Source of the DNA: Roseovarius litorisediminis
GTDB taxonomy: Bacteria > Pseudomonadota > Alphaproteobacteria > Rhodobacterales > Rhodobacteraceae
Reading direction: 5' to 3'
DNA length: 64,000 nt
Assembly (NCBI RefSeq): GCF_900172295.1
Contig: NZ_FWFL01000002.1
Location: 186,001-250,000 of the forward strand
Under the pieces are notes generated by a model. The model was not told where the DNA came from. It saw only the letters and a list, made by a program, of their open reading frames with translations, and made no database searches. The position numbers were made by a program, and so were the translations under genes. This document shows positions 44,229 to 53,878 of this stretch, one piece after another (position 1 is the stretch's first letter; each line of letters opens with the position of its first letter).

Positions 44229-46799
44229 ATGCCAAACCAAGAAAGACCTATCACTACGGTGCTGAACCGGTTGCGAAGGCCCCTGAGCCTAACCTGGGCA
44301 GGGTTGATTGCCGAGAGGCTGGTGCGCGCGTTCTGGCCATTCTGGACAGTGCTTGCAGCAAGCGCTGCCGCGCTGATGCTGGGGCTGCACGAAGTGCTGC
44401 CGGTCGAGGTCGTCTGGGTCACTCTGATGCTGGCTGGTCTGGCGTTGGTTGTGTTTGCGGGGTTTGGTATTGCTCGGTTCCGCTGGCCGCGTCGTGCCGA
44501 AGCGGTGGCGCGCATGGATGCGGCGTTGCCTGGGCATCCGTTGGCCGCACTGGCGGACGCACAGGCCATTGGCAAGGGCGATTTGGCCTCGGAAAGGCTG
44601 TGGCAGGCGCATCAATCACGGATGACCGAGCGGGCGGCAAAAGCGCATGCCGTAAGCCCTGATTTGAAGTTGTCACGGTATGACACATTCGGGCTTCGGT
44701 ATGTGGCGCTGTTGGGTTTGCTGGTAGCGCTTTTGTTTGGTTCGGTCTGGCGCGTTGGCAGTGTAGGTACAATGACGTCCGGGAACGCGCCGCAACTTGC
44801 CGCGGGGCCCGCCTGGGAGGGGTGGGTTGACCCGCCTGCTTATACTGGTCTGCCAAGCCTTTACCTGAATGATCTTGAGGGGCAAATCAGTGTTCCCAGC
44901 GGCAGCCGTGTGACCGTACGCCTGTATGGCGAGGTCGGTGCATTGAATTTGTCTGAAACGGTATCCGAGCGTACCGGCGAGGTAGGGGCCGCAACAGATT
45001 CCGATCAAAGCTTTGACATTCTTCGAAACGGCGAGCTGCGAATTGACGGGCCGGGCGGTCGGGAATGGAAGGTTTTTGCCAAAGCCGATACCCCGCCAGC
45101 CGTTGAATTTATGGAAGAGGGCGTCAAGACCACCTTCGATGGGCAGATGAGTCAGCCCTTTCGGGCGCGTGATGACTATGGTGTGACAGGGGGAACTGCC
45201 ATCTTCAATCTGGATCTGGCGCAGGTCGACCGGAAGTACGGGCTACAGGCAGAGCCCGAGCCTCGCGAACCTATCCAGCTGGATCTGCCTATGCCGATCA
45301 CGGGTGACCGCGCAGCATTTTCTGAGAGGTTGATCGAGAACCTTTCCCAACATCCCTGGGCGCATCTGCCGGTGACGTTGAGTTTGAGGGTCAAGGATGC
45401 CGTTGATCAGGACGGCACAAGTGAGACTTTGCAGATGAAGCTACCGGCGCGGCGGTTCTTTGATCCGCTGGCGGCGGCGGTGATCGAGCAACGCCGCGAC
45501 CTGTTATGGTCGCGCATCAATGGTCACCGTGTCACTCAGGTTTTGCGGGCTATTTCCTACAAGCCCGAACCGGGGCTTTTCCGGTCGGAAACATCGTATC
45601 TGCGGTTTCGCATGATTTTGCGCAAACTCGAAACACGGGTGAGTTTGAACAGTCTGGATGAGGACGCCCGCGATGAGATTGCACAAGCGCTGTGGGATCT
45701 GGCCGTGCTGTTGGAAGATGGCGATATAGGTGATGCGCTTGAACGTATGCGTGAGGCGCAGGAAAGGTTGTCCGAAGCCATGAAGAATGGCGCGACGGAT
45801 GAGGAAATCGCACGCCTGATGCAGGAACTGCGGGATGCGACACAGGATTACCTGCGGCAGAAATCGCAGCAGGCTCAGCGTGAAGACGGTACAGACCAGC
45901 GGGGGCAAACCCCGCAGGACATGATGCAGATGTCGCAACAGGATCTGCAGGACATGATGGACCGGATCCAGGAATTGATGGAACAGGGTAGGTTCGCCGA
46001 GGCGCAGCAGGCCTTGGAGGAATTCCAGGAAATGATGGAAAATCTGCGCGTGACCGAAGGTCAGGGACAGAACGGTCAATCACCCGGGCAACAGGCGATG
46101 GAAGGGCTGGCCGAAACTTTGCGTAACCAGCAGGGCCTTTCAGATCAGGCGTTCCGGGATTTGCAGGAACAGTTCAACCCCAACTCGCAATCCGGGCAGT
46201 CACAAAGCAATGAGGGCCAGAGTGGTGGCGAAGGCCGCGGCCAAAGCCATGAGGGACAAGGTCAGGGTAACGGTGCAGAGGATGGCAATCAGCAGGCAGA
46301 GAATGGTCAAGGTTCACTTGCTGACCGGCAAGAGGCCCTGCGCCGCGAACTTGAACGGCAACGTGGTAATTTACCGGGTATGGGTGGCGAAGCCGGAGAG
46401 CGTGCCCGCGACGCGCTGGACCGGGCCGGGCGCGCAATGGAAGGCGCTGAAGAGTCGCTGCGCTCCGAGGATCTGGCCGAAGCGATAGACCGTCAGTCCG
46501 AGGCAATGGAAGCCCTTCGGGATGGTATGCGCAATATGGGTGAGGCTTTGGCCGAAGAAAACCAGAACGCCGGCGGGCAGGGCGAGGCCTTTGGGCAATT
46601 GGGCGAGCAAGGCTCTGACCCGTTGGGGCGGACGCCGGGACAGGGCGGTCAGGTTGGCACACAAGACAGCTTGCTGCAGGGTGAAGACGTTTACCGCCGT
46701 GCGCGCGAGTTGCTGGACGAGATCCGCCGTCGCTCGGGAGAGGGAGAGCGACCAGAGGTCGAGCGCAATTATCTGCGGCGGTTGCTGGACAGGTTCTAA
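44229..46799 (+). CDS. DUF4175/TIGR02302-family membrane protein
   Basis: A protein of about 856 residues. Two N-terminal helices (about 35-80) and a third near 165 anchor it; a predicted periplasmic beta-rich middle follows (about 185-430, starting WEGWVDPPAYTG), then a helical part and a long Gln/Gly/Glu/Asn-rich low-complexity tail (about 555-830). This matches an alphaproteobacterial family I know as TIGR02302/DUF4175, function unknown. GTG 44220 is an alternative start; neither has a strong ribosome site. It follows lysA. Confidence 0.85.
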   Translation: MPNQERPITTVLNRLRRPLSLTWAGLIAERLVRAFWPFWTVLAASAAALMLGLHEVLPVEVVWVTLMLAGLALVVFAGFGIARFRWPRRAEAVARMDAALPGHPLAALADAQAIGKGDLASERLWQAHQSRMTERAAKAHAVSPDLKLSRYDTFGLRYVALLGLLVALLFGSVWRVGSVGTMTSGNAPQLAAGPAWEGWVDPPAYTGLPSLYLNDLEGQISVPSGSRVTVRLYGEVGALNLSETVSERTGEVGAATDSDQSFDILRNGELRIDGPGGREWKVFAKADTPPAVEFMEEGVKTTFDGQMSQPFRARDDYGVTGGTAIFNLDLAQVDRKYGLQAEPEPREPIQLDLPMPITGDRAAFSERLIENLSQHPWAHLPVTLSLRVKDAVDQDGTSETLQMKLPARRFFDPLAAAVIEQRRDLLWSRINGHRVTQVLRAISYKPEPGLFRSETSYLRFRMILRKLETRVSLNSLDEDARDEIAQALWDLAVLLEDGDIGDALERMREAQERLSEAMKNGATDEEIARLMQELRDATQDYLRQKSQQAQREDGTDQRGQTPQDMMQMSQQDLQDMMDRIQELMEQGRFAEAQQALEEFQEMMENLRVTEGQGQNGQSPGQQAMEGLAETLRNQQGLSDQAFRDLQEQFNPNSQSGQSQSNEGQSGGEGRGQSHEGQGQGNGAEDGNQQAENGQGSLADRQEALRRELERQRGNLPGMGGEAGERARDALDRAGRAMEGAEESLRSEDLAEAIDRQSEAMEALRDGMRNMGEALAEENQNAGGQGEAFGQLGEQGSDPLGRTPGQGGQVGTQDSLLQGEDVYRRARELLDEIRRRSGEGERPEVERNYLRRLLDRF

Positions 46800-46852
46800 T
46801 TTTCTCTCTTCCAAGAGGCGGCTCAAGGCGCCGCAAGGGCGCGATGAGAATG

Positions 46853-47734
46853 TCAGCCTGATATTTTTCGCATAGTGCCCGGTAATACTTCGGCCACAGC
46901 TGCCAGGAATATCATGCACGCGCCCGCGACCTGCTGGGGACCAAAGGGTTCATCCAGAAACAATGCACCGGTCAGCACTCCTGACAGGATTTCAGCGGTC
47001 AGCAGAAAGCTGATGACGGAAGGCGACAGGCGTTGTGCGCTCCAAAGTGTCAGCGCCATAATGGGCAGTACATATATTGCGCCAAAGACCGCACCGGTCG
47101 CCATGCCGTTGCCGGTGGACCCTCCGGATAGCGACGTACCGACACCAAGCCAGACAAAACAAAGACCGAAAAGGGTAGCGCTGATTGCAGTGACCATCGT
47201 CAACATTGTCGGGCTGGAACGTGTGCTGGTAAAAATAAGCGCAGCACCGGCTGCCCATGCCATGCCGGATAAAACCGCCAGAAGATCGCCCAGGCCAATG
47301 GCCGCCAGTGACACCTGCCCACCCAGTACAAGGTACGCCCCGCCAAGCGAGGCGGCAACGGTTAGGGTGGAGCTCCAATGCCAGCCGCGCCCCATAAAGA
47401 CCCATTCGATGATCTTGCTCCAGGCGGGTGCAAGGTAGAACAACAGGATCACACGGACCACTTCGGACATGGTGATAGCTGTTGAATAGGTGGTGACAGC
47501 CACGCCCACCAACCCGGCGCCAAGGATTGCATGCAACCCGACCCGAAAAGAGGCCGGGCTAAACACCACCCAAATAAGCGCGGCCAGAAAAGCCCCACTG
47601 TTCATGGCGACCCCGCCCCATGATCCATCCAACCCGAGATGTTCCAGATAGCGGATCGGAATCCACCAGATACCCCAGAGGGCGGCGGCAAAAAACGCCA
47701 GCAAAACGGGTGTTAACGGATTTTCAGAGACCAA
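46853..47734 (-). CDS. DMT/EamA-superfamily transporter
   Basis: A drug/metabolite-type transporter with about ten helices and two EamA repeats: FFAAALWGIWWIPIRYL at the start and ISFLLTAEILSGVLTGALFLDEPFGP near the end. TTG at 47734 gives 293 residues and overlaps the betaine permease gene by 11 bp; the frame is open to 47809 but that part lies in the permease gene. It likely shares the betaine operon transcript. Substrate unknown. Confidence 0.8.
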   Translation of the reverse strand: MVSENPLTPVLLAFFAAALWGIWWIPIRYLEHLGLDGSWGGVAMNSGAFLAALIWVVFSPASFRVGLHAILGAGLVGVAVTTYSTAITMSEVVRVILLFYLAPAWSKIIEWVFMGRGWHWSSTLTVAASLGGAYLVLGGQVSLAAIGLGDLLAVLSGMAWAAGAALIFTSTRSSPTMLTMVTAISATLFGLCFVWLGVGTSLSGGSTGNGMATGAVFGAIYVLPIMALTLWSAQRLSPSVISFLLTAEILSGVLTGALFLDEPFGPQQVAGACMIFLAAVAEVLPGTMRKISG

Positions 47735-49799
47735 GTGCCTGCCGCCGCTCTTCCGCAAACCCCTGTACCAACCGGTCAGCGACCAGCGCGAGAATGGCCA
47801 TGGCGGCACCCGAAGTTATCCCAAGACCCACATCGGCCCCGGCCAAAGCGCCATAGATCGACTGGCCCAGACCCGTTGTGCCGATAAGAGCTGCGATAAC
47901 CAGCATGGCAAATGCATACAGGATCGTCTGGTTGAGCCCCAACAGGATGGTGGGGGCTGCGTATGGCGCGCGAACCTCGATCATTGTCTGCCATTCGGTA
48001 GCGCCGGACGATACCGCCGCTTCGATCAGTTCTTCCGGCGTGGTGACAAGACCGTGACGGGTGTAGCGGATCATCGGGACGATGGCATAGAGGCAGATGG
48101 CCAGAAAGGCCGAAAATTCACCTATCTGAAAGAACATCAAAACCGGAATAAGGAAAACGAAAAGCGGAATGGTCTGGAGCATGTCGCATATCGGTAGCAC
48201 GACGCGCCAGGCCATTGGGCTGATGGCGCAGAGCAGGCCGATGGCACCGCCCAGCACAGCGCAGGTGATGACAGAGGCGCCGGACATATAGAGAGACAAA
48301 AGCGCCCTGTCCCAGAGGCCACTGATCAACACAAGGCCCAGCATCACAAAGGCAAATGTCGCCAATTTACGCCCACCGGACACCCATCCCAAAGCACCGG
48401 CGCCAACCAGTAGAAATGGCCATGGCAGATCAGACACGCCGGTTTCAATCACCCCGGCGATAATGACCAGAATGATCCCAAGCGCGACCCGCCCGCGCAG
48501 CGCAAGGACAAGGCCAGCGGCGGCTGCGACGGCAATGAATGCCGCCGACATGACCGGTGTCCACTGGAATCCCCAGGTGAAGGGAAGGACCGCCCCATCA
48601 AGCCCGATCCGTAGCGGCAACAGGGCATAGAACATCGCGCCATTCTTGATGCTGTCCAGGGCACCACCGTTTTGTTTCAAAAACCCTGTCAGGCTTTGAT
48701 CCAACCACGAGGCCACCGGATCCAGAAGCGTGATGGAAGAGGGATTTGACAGCTTGCCCCAAAAGGCCAGCGCGGCCACTAGGCCAACGGCACCGATAGC
48801 CAGCGCTACACGCCCGTCATAACGGCTACGTTCGGTCGCCAGCTTTCCGCTATAGCGATCGATGATCATGGCAAAGACGACGATCACCAGACCGGCCATC
48901 AGGCTGGGGCCAAACTGCGCCTTGCGCATGGTCAACAATACCTCCCAGCCGATATCTTTGAACCCGCCGATCACGGCGGCGATGATCACCATGCTCAGTG
49001 CGGCCATGAGACACTGGTTTACGCCGACCATGATCTGGGTTTTGGCCGACGGAATCTCGATCAGGAAAAGTTGTTGCAGGCGGGTTCCGCCGCTCATTAT
49101 AGCGGCCTCTTTGATGTCGGATTCAACCCGCTCAAGCCCAAGAATAACATTCCGGGCCATGGGGGGGGCGGCATAGATCGCGCTGGCAATCAGGCCTACC
49201 ACAGGGCCAAACCCGAAAAGGAACAGCAAGGGGGTGAGGTAGGCGAAAGTCGGCACGGTCTGCATCACATCCAGCACAGTCTGGATGGCGTTTTTGAACT
49301 TGGGAAACTCGTTGGCCAGAATGCCGGTTGCACCACCGGTCAGCAGGGCCAGGGGTACCGAAACAGCCACCAGCGACAGGGTGCTCATGCTTTCCAGCCA
49401 ATAGCCCGAGGCCAGAACAAAGATTAACCCGCCAAGGCCAAGGGCTGCCAAGGACAAGCCGCCTATGTACCAGCCCAGTGCTGTCACCAGTCCGATTGTC
49501 AGCGGCCATGGGACAAAGGTGAACAGGGCATGCGCCCAATCCATTGGATAGGCGAGACCCGCTGATATTATCCGCATCGCGGGTTTTATCAGACCCAAGA
49601 ACCATGTGAGAGCCGACCCAATCCAATCCGAAGCGGGAATAGACCAGGCCGCGGGATATTTCACGAGCCATGGCAGCGTTGGCTCAAGTGCAACGCACAG
49701 CGCGCCGACAATCAGCGTGATCATCGCAGCGATACTGGCAGGACTTAGGCCAGCCAGCCTTCGCAAGGGCGCAGCCACGCTGTGATCTTCAACCATCAT
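47724..49799 (-). CDS. Glycine betaine/proline ABC transporter permease, tandem double-domain
   Basis: A 691-residue protein with two ProW-like permease domains in one chain. First coupling motif near residues 225-245: SDIKEAAIMSGGTRLQQLFLIEIP; the second near 595-615: EELIEAAVSSGATEWQTMIEVRAP. Fusion of two permeases removes the need for homodimerisation. It overlaps the ATPase gene by 4 bp (ATGA). Imports a quaternary amine such as glycine betaine, proline betaine or choline; the exact ligand depends on the binding protein. Confidence 0.9.
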   Translation of the reverse strand: MMVEDHSVAAPLRRLAGLSPASIAAMITLIVGALCVALEPTLPWLVKYPAAWSIPASDWIGSALTWFLGLIKPAMRIISAGLAYPMDWAHALFTFVPWPLTIGLVTALGWYIGGLSLAALGLGGLIFVLASGYWLESMSTLSLVAVSVPLALLTGGATGILANEFPKFKNAIQTVLDVMQTVPTFAYLTPLLFLFGFGPVVGLIASAIYAAPPMARNVILGLERVESDIKEAAIMSGGTRLQQLFLIEIPSAKTQIMVGVNQCLMAALSMVIIAAVIGGFKDIGWEVLLTMRKAQFGPSLMAGLVIVVFAMIIDRYSGKLATERSRYDGRVALAIGAVGLVAALAFWGKLSNPSSITLLDPVASWLDQSLTGFLKQNGGALDSIKNGAMFYALLPLRIGLDGAVLPFTWGFQWTPVMSAAFIAVAAAAGLVLALRGRVALGIILVIIAGVIETGVSDLPWPFLLVGAGALGWVSGGRKLATFAFVMLGLVLISGLWDRALLSLYMSGASVITCAVLGGAIGLLCAISPMAWRVVLPICDMLQTIPLFVFLIPVLMFFQIGEFSAFLAICLYAIVPMIRYTRHGLVTTPEELIEAAVSSGATEWQTMIEVRAPYAAPTILLGLNQTILYAFAMLVIAALIGTTGLGQSIYGALAGADVGLGITSGAAMAILALVADRLVQGFAEERRQALGL

Positions 49800-50860
49800 G
49801 TTTCTTCTGCTTGCAGTGCGGCAGCAAGATCCGCCGGATCCACTACGCCAATCATTTTACCGTCCTCCCCCCAGACCGGCACCGGGTCATAGCGTGAGAT
49901 GCACGAGGCCAGCGCTGCCTCAAGTGTCATGTCCTGACGCAGGCCTGGATCATCGGGTGCCCTGTCCGCCGGGGCGCTGGCGCGCATGACCGAAGCAACG
50001 CGGGCATGGCGGCCCTTGGCGACGTCTTTGGAAAACTCTCGTACGTAATCATCGACCGGGTTCAGCACTATTTCGGTCGGAGTGCCGATCTGGACGATCT
50101 TGCCGTCGCGCATGATGGCAATCCGATCGGCGATTTTTAAAGCTTCGGCGATGTCATGTGTAATGAAGACAATGGATTTTTTAAGTGTTGCCTGAATGTT
50201 GATGAACTCGTCTTGCAACTGACGGCGAATAAGCGGATCGAGTGCCGAAAAAGGCTCGTCCAGAAACCAGATATCGGGGTTTACCGCCAAAGAACGGGCA
50301 ATGCCCACACGCTGACGCTGGCCGCCTGACATTTCGCGTGGGAATGCCTCCTCGCGGCCTTTCAGGCCGACAAGTTCGATCACTTCAAGTGCACGTTTTG
50401 TTCGGTCGGTTTTGTTCTGGCCCTGCATCTTGAGAGGAAAGGCCACGTTTTCGGTTACAGTCATGTGCGGGAACAGGCCAAAATGCTGAAACACCATGCC
50501 CAGCTTACGGCGGCGTAGCTCGATCAGGCGGGCCTTGGATGCTTCGACAAGGTTTTCGCCCTCGATGCGGATTTCTCCGCCAGTGGCCTGCAGCAACTGT
50601 GATATACAGCGCACAATGGTGGATTTCCCCGAGCCTGACAGACCCATGATCACGAAAAGCTCGCCGGGGAGGACATCAAAACTAGCGTCCTGAACTGCTG
50701 GGATCAGTCCCTGGTCGCGCAGCTTTTGGGCGGCGGCGTTGCTGTCGCCGCCCGAACTGGCCAATGCTTCGGCCAGTTTTGATTTTGCGTTGGGGCCAAA
50801 GACCTGCCAGACATTCCGGCAGCTGATGGCTGGTTCGTCCGAACCTGTCTGAGAGGTCAT
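49796..50860 (-). CDS. proV: Glycine betaine/L-proline ABC transporter ATPase (ProV-like)
   Basis: A 354-residue ATPase. Walker A GLSGSGKSTIV, signature SGGQRQRVGIARSLAVNPD, Walker B IWFLDEPFSALDP, and the ProV-typical stretch KLGMVFQHFGLFPHMTV. The C-terminal part after about 275 is a short regulatory region with one CBS-like segment (DPVPVWGEDGKMIGVVDPADL), shorter than the tandem CBS of OpuA/ProV that senses ionic strength. It lies 15 bp after the binding-protein gene and overlaps the permease gene. Confidence 0.92.
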   Translation of the reverse strand: MTSQTGSDEPAISCRNVWQVFGPNAKSKLAEALASSGGDSNAAAQKLRDQGLIPAVQDASFDVLPGELFVIMGLSGSGKSTIVRCISQLLQATGGEIRIEGENLVEASKARLIELRRRKLGMVFQHFGLFPHMTVTENVAFPLKMQGQNKTDRTKRALEVIELVGLKGREEAFPREMSGGQRQRVGIARSLAVNPDIWFLDEPFSALDPLIRRQLQDEFINIQATLKKSIVFITHDIAEALKIADRIAIMRDGKIVQIGTPTEIVLNPVDDYVREFSKDVAKGRHARVASVMRASAPADRAPDDPGLRQDMTLEAALASCISRYDPVPVWGEDGKMIGVVDPADLAAALQAEET

Positions 50861-50875
50861 TTTTTTGGGCCCGCT

Positions 50876-51826
50876 TTACTTGGTTGCCGCGTCGACAACC
50901 GGTTTCCACGTCGCTTCGTTCGCAGCCATCCAAGCTGCGACGGCTTCTTCAACTGACTGGCCATCAACGTCGATCTGCCCCATCAACGGCTGTTGATCTT
51001 CAACGGACATGGTATAATTTGTCAGGATTTCGGCGGCGGCGGGCCATTTATCAGCTAAACCCGACCAACTGGCTTTGAAGATTCGGGTGGGCGCAAAATC
51101 GCAGTCATTGACCGCATTGGGGTTGGGCCCCCAAGCCGGATCGTTGAAACATGCTTCTTCACCCACCGGCAGGTCAACGAATTTCACGTCATAAGCCGAC
51201 ATCGCCCAGTGTGGTTGCCAGAATGTGATTAGCAAAGGAGAGCCTTTTTCGGTCGACGCGCGCAATTCAGCAATCAACGCGCCTTCTGACCCGGCAGGTA
51301 CTGCTTTGAATGGCAAATCCAGACCGGTCATGCGGTCGGCGCCCGGCGTACCCCAGTCAGCGGGGTAGTCTACCAAACGGCCAGCAGGAAGGGTTTCGGC
51401 GGTGGCAAATTTCTGGGCACAGTCTTTCAAGGCTTCCCATGCAGGCAGGCCGGGGCACATGTCAGCAACATGTGCGGGGTAGGCGATACCCTCTTTTGCA
51501 TCAAGGCCCAGATCGCCCAGTTCGGTGACACCCCCAGCTTCGACCTGTTTGGCGTAGTCGTCTGACACATTCGAAGACCAGATCTCCAGGGCAGCATGTA
51601 GTTCGCCATCCGACATGGCCTGATACATATTCATATATCCTGCGGTGACATATTCCACTTTATAGCCGGCTGCTTTCAGCATTTCACCGGCCACATGTGT
51701 TGAAACGTGCTGGCCGGTCCATTCGTTGACCGCCAACTTGATAGGATCGTCGGTGGCGCCAAGGTCGGCGGCGTGCACCGAGCCCGTCAGGGATGCAAGC
51801 GCAAGCCCCAGATACGTTAATTTCAT
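50876..51826 (-). CDS. Glycine betaine/choline-type ABC transporter substrate-binding protein
   Basis: A 316-residue periplasmic binding protein of the OpuAC/ProX class. Signal peptide to about residue 19 (TGSVHA|AD). The mature protein begins with IKLAVNEWTGQHVSTHVAGEM and includes VTAGYMNMYQAMSDGELHAALEIWSS, ITFWQPHWAMSAYDVKFV and a Trp-rich ending, consistent with an aromatic cage for a quaternary amine. GGGGAG lies before ATG 51826; longer in-frame starts to 51991 lack a signal peptide. It leads the operon, under paired palindromes. Confidence 0.9.
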   Translation of the reverse strand: MKLTYLGLALASLTGSVHAADLGATDDPIKLAVNEWTGQHVSTHVAGEMLKAAGYKVEYVTAGYMNMYQAMSDGELHAALEIWSSNVSDDYAKQVEAGGVTELGDLGLDAKEGIAYPAHVADMCPGLPAWEALKDCAQKFATAETLPAGRLVDYPADWGTPGADRMTGLDLPFKAVPAGSEGALIAELRASTEKGSPLLITFWQPHWAMSAYDVKFVDLPVGEEACFNDPAWGPNPNAVNDCDFAPTRIFKASWSGLADKWPAAAEILTNYTMSVEDQQPLMGQIDVDGQSVEEAVAAWMAANEATWKPVVDAATK

Positions 51827-51848
51827 TTTTGTTCTCCCCTTTGTTTTT

Positions 51849-51866
51849 ATTGACTGGTGAGTCAAT
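51849..51866. promoter_or_regulatory. Palindrome ATTGACT-GGTG-AGTCAAT before the betaine-binding protein
   Basis: Perfect 7-bp arms with a GGTG centre, ending 23 bases upstream of the ATG and just before the ribosome site. Shape and place suit a repressor operator; a TetR-type betaine/choline regulator (BetI-like) is a guess, as no regulator gene is adjacent. Confidence 0.5.
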
Positions 51867-51888
51867 ATAATGTTCAAGCCTGTAGAGC

Positions 51889-51910
51889 AACTGGTTTGGT
51901 GAAACCAGTT
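51889..51910. promoter_or_regulatory. Palindrome AACTGGTTT-GGTG-AAACCAGTT upstream of the betaine operon
   Basis: Perfect 9-bp arms around GGTG, 40 bases from the start of the first palindrome. It shares the central GGTG and would form a stable hairpin. It could be a second operator or a structural element near the promoter. Confidence 0.5.
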
Positions 51911-52161
51911 GTCTGGCGTCTTGAACGAATGATGGCTCATTTCATTGCAAAAGAATACCATCAACCTTTCGGCACGCAGCAGGCTGTTCAAAGGCAGGGT
52001 TGATTGGGCATCTCAAAAGGTCACGCGTCACGGAATATGAAAATGGGCGCTTGTACCCGGCAGCCCATTCAAACCTCTGCGAACAAGCGCAAATGCCAGA
52101 ATAAAATGGTTCCCGAGGTCTTGAACGTCAGAACCCGATCGCAGCGCAGTTACATCCAAGC

Positions 52162-53037
52162 CTAACTTGGAGGTGGTGATGCCATTGCATTGATCCAGTC
52201 AAAAACTCCACTAAAAAGTAAGTTCAATTGGGCGCGGAAGCCATTCATCATCTCAACAAATACTGACAGCGGGCCTTCCAGAGCAGGAACCGTCTGAGCG
52301 ATTGTTGGAGCCAGAAGATAAATCAGAACAAGGATCAGAATTAGCGTAACGGACAACATGAAACCGCGTCTGAATCCACTTTTTTTGCTAGCGGCCACCT
52401 CGATTTCTTCCATCTCGTCATTTAAGATGTAGCCATCGTTTCTATTGGCGTCCGACGACAAAGAGGAATTTATCTCTTCGATATCCGGAAGCAGGTTGCG
52501 ACGTGAATTCGGGTCAATCTCTTCATCGGATGACACTGCATCGTTGTCTTCAGCAACATCAGGCTGGGCGCGCGGCTGTGTCCTGCTTGAATCGTCCTGG
52601 CCGGAATGTCCTCCGGTCTCGGCTGATTGGCCGCCCAATCCAAGATCTGGCTGGGTTTCAATGCCACCACTTGCGTCGGTTCTACGGGCACTTTCCTCGC
52701 GTGCGGCCTCTTCTCTTAAAAGATCTGTGATCGCAGGATCTAGTTCACGGCGAGGTATGTTGGAAAATTTCTGTTCCTCGCTGGCTTCTTTTTCCGGCTC
52801 GGTTTCTGGCTCGGAAGGGCTGTCGGGCTCAATTTCCGCAGTCTTATCTTTCTGCGGTGCGTCCCAGTCCCGTTCAGCGACACTTTCCTTTTGGGTTTTG
52901 TGTTCAACGGCATGGTCAGGGTGATCCTGAAACCAAGTATCGCCGCAGTTAGAGCACTGCACATCCCGACCTGTTTCAGGGATGACCTCATCTGGTACTT
53001 CGTATTGCGCCCCGCAATTCGGGCAAATAAGCCTCAT
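52162..53037 (-). CDS. Zinc-ribbon (MJ0042-type) membrane protein
   Basis: A 291-residue protein. The N terminus is a zinc ribbon: MRLICPNCGAQYEVPDE with Cys5 and Cys8, then VQCSNCGDTW with Cys28 and Cys31. Residues 40-215 are acidic, Glu/Ser/Asp-rich and probably disordered; one transmembrane helix lies near 230-250 (MLSVTLILILVLIYLLAP). This layout matches the MJ0042 zinc-finger family found beside ftsEX in alphaproteobacteria. The zinc ribbon faces the cytoplasm. Divergent from ftsE with a 163-bp gap. Confidence 0.85.
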   Translation of the reverse strand: MRLICPNCGAQYEVPDEVIPETGRDVQCSNCGDTWFQDHPDHAVEHKTQKESVAERDWDAPQKDKTAEIEPDSPSEPETEPEKEASEEQKFSNIPRRELDPAITDLLREEAAREESARRTDASGGIETQPDLGLGGQSAETGGHSGQDDSSRTQPRAQPDVAEDNDAVSSDEEIDPNSRRNLLPDIEEINSSLSSDANRNDGYILNDEMEEIEVAASKKSGFRRGFMLSVTLILILVLIYLLAPTIAQTVPALEGPLSVFVEMMNGFRAQLNLLFSGVFDWINAMASPPPS

Positions 53038-53200
53038 ATCGTCACCTGCTGCCTGCCACCGTTGTAACCTCGGTATCTTTGAAAGGCAGCATAAGTGTTA
53101 AACATCAATCCGAAAAGAGCAAAGGAAATCCTGCCTGTAATGATTGCACATGTGTGTCCTCTAAGGCATTTAGGGATCAAATGTGCAAGTGAGGGCAGCC

Positions 53201-53878
53201 GTGATCGAGTTGGAAAACGTGGCCTATAGTTATGGCGGGGCCGAGTTGTTGAGTGACATTTCGCTCAATTTGCAACCGGGGTCGTTTCATTTTCTGACAG
53301 GGCCTTCGGGCTCGGGCAAGACAACGCTTTTGAAGTTGTGTTACGGGGCCCTTTTGCCGACAGCAGGGCAGGTACGCCTTTTTGATGCGGATGTCAGAGG
53401 CATGGAACGGGATGACATCGCCATGGTGCGCCGCCGGATCGGTGTAGTGCATCAGGATTGCCAGTTTCTGAACCATCTGTCGGTGTCGGACAATATCTCT
53501 CTACCCCTTATGGTTTCGGGACGCGATTTGTTGGCGGAAGGTCCGAATATGAAGGAACTGGCCAATTGGGTTGGGCTTTCGTCACGCATTGAAGCTTTGC
53601 CGCCCGAGTTGTCGGGTGGGGAACGCCAAAGAGCGGCTTTGGCGCGTGCGGTAATAATGTCACCGGATGTAGTGCTGGCGGATGAGCCGACCGGAAACGT
53701 CGACTGGGAAATGTCACAGCGTCTGCTGCGCTTGCTGGTAGAGTTGAACCGCATGGGTAAGACGATCATGATCGCAACCCACGACTTGGCGCTTATCAGG
53801 GCCGCAAAATCACAAGTGCAGGCGCGGGTTTTGCGGATTTCCAACAGGCAATTGCAATTGGCGGGGGCAGATCTTTGA
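53201..53878 (+). CDS. ftsE: Cell division ATP-binding protein FtsE
   Basis: A 225-residue ATPase of the FtsEX complex, which drives activation of wall hydrolases at the division site. Starts IELENVAYSYGG; Walker A GPSGSGKTT, RRRIGVVHQDCQFLNHLSV, signature LSGGERQRAALARA and Walker B VVLADEPTGNVDW are typical. GTG 53201 is chosen (GAGGG eight bases upstream); GTG 53183 is an alternative adding six residues. The stop overlaps ftsX by 4 bp. The EnvC-like protein at 6.1 kb is its probable periplasmic partner. Confidence 0.93.
   Translation: MIELENVAYSYGGAELLSDISLNLQPGSFHFLTGPSGSGKTTLLKLCYGALLPTAGQVRLFDADVRGMERDDIAMVRRRIGVVHQDCQFLNHLSVSDNISLPLMVSGRDLLAEGPNMKELANWVGLSSRIEALPPELSGGERQRAALARAVIMSPDVVLADEPTGNVDWEMSQRLLRLLVELNRMGKTIMIATHDLALIRAAKSQVQARVLRISNRQLQLAGADL

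Larger units (their letters stand above)
51827..52161. promoter_or_regulatory. Upstream region of the betaine operon
   Basis: A 335-bp gap between the zinc-ribbon gene (ends 52162) and the binding-protein start, both minus strand. It contains two palindromes close to the start. No gene was found in the rest. On the minus strand, CTTGAACATTATATTGACTC lies between the palindromes and could hold promoter elements. Confidence 0.5.
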
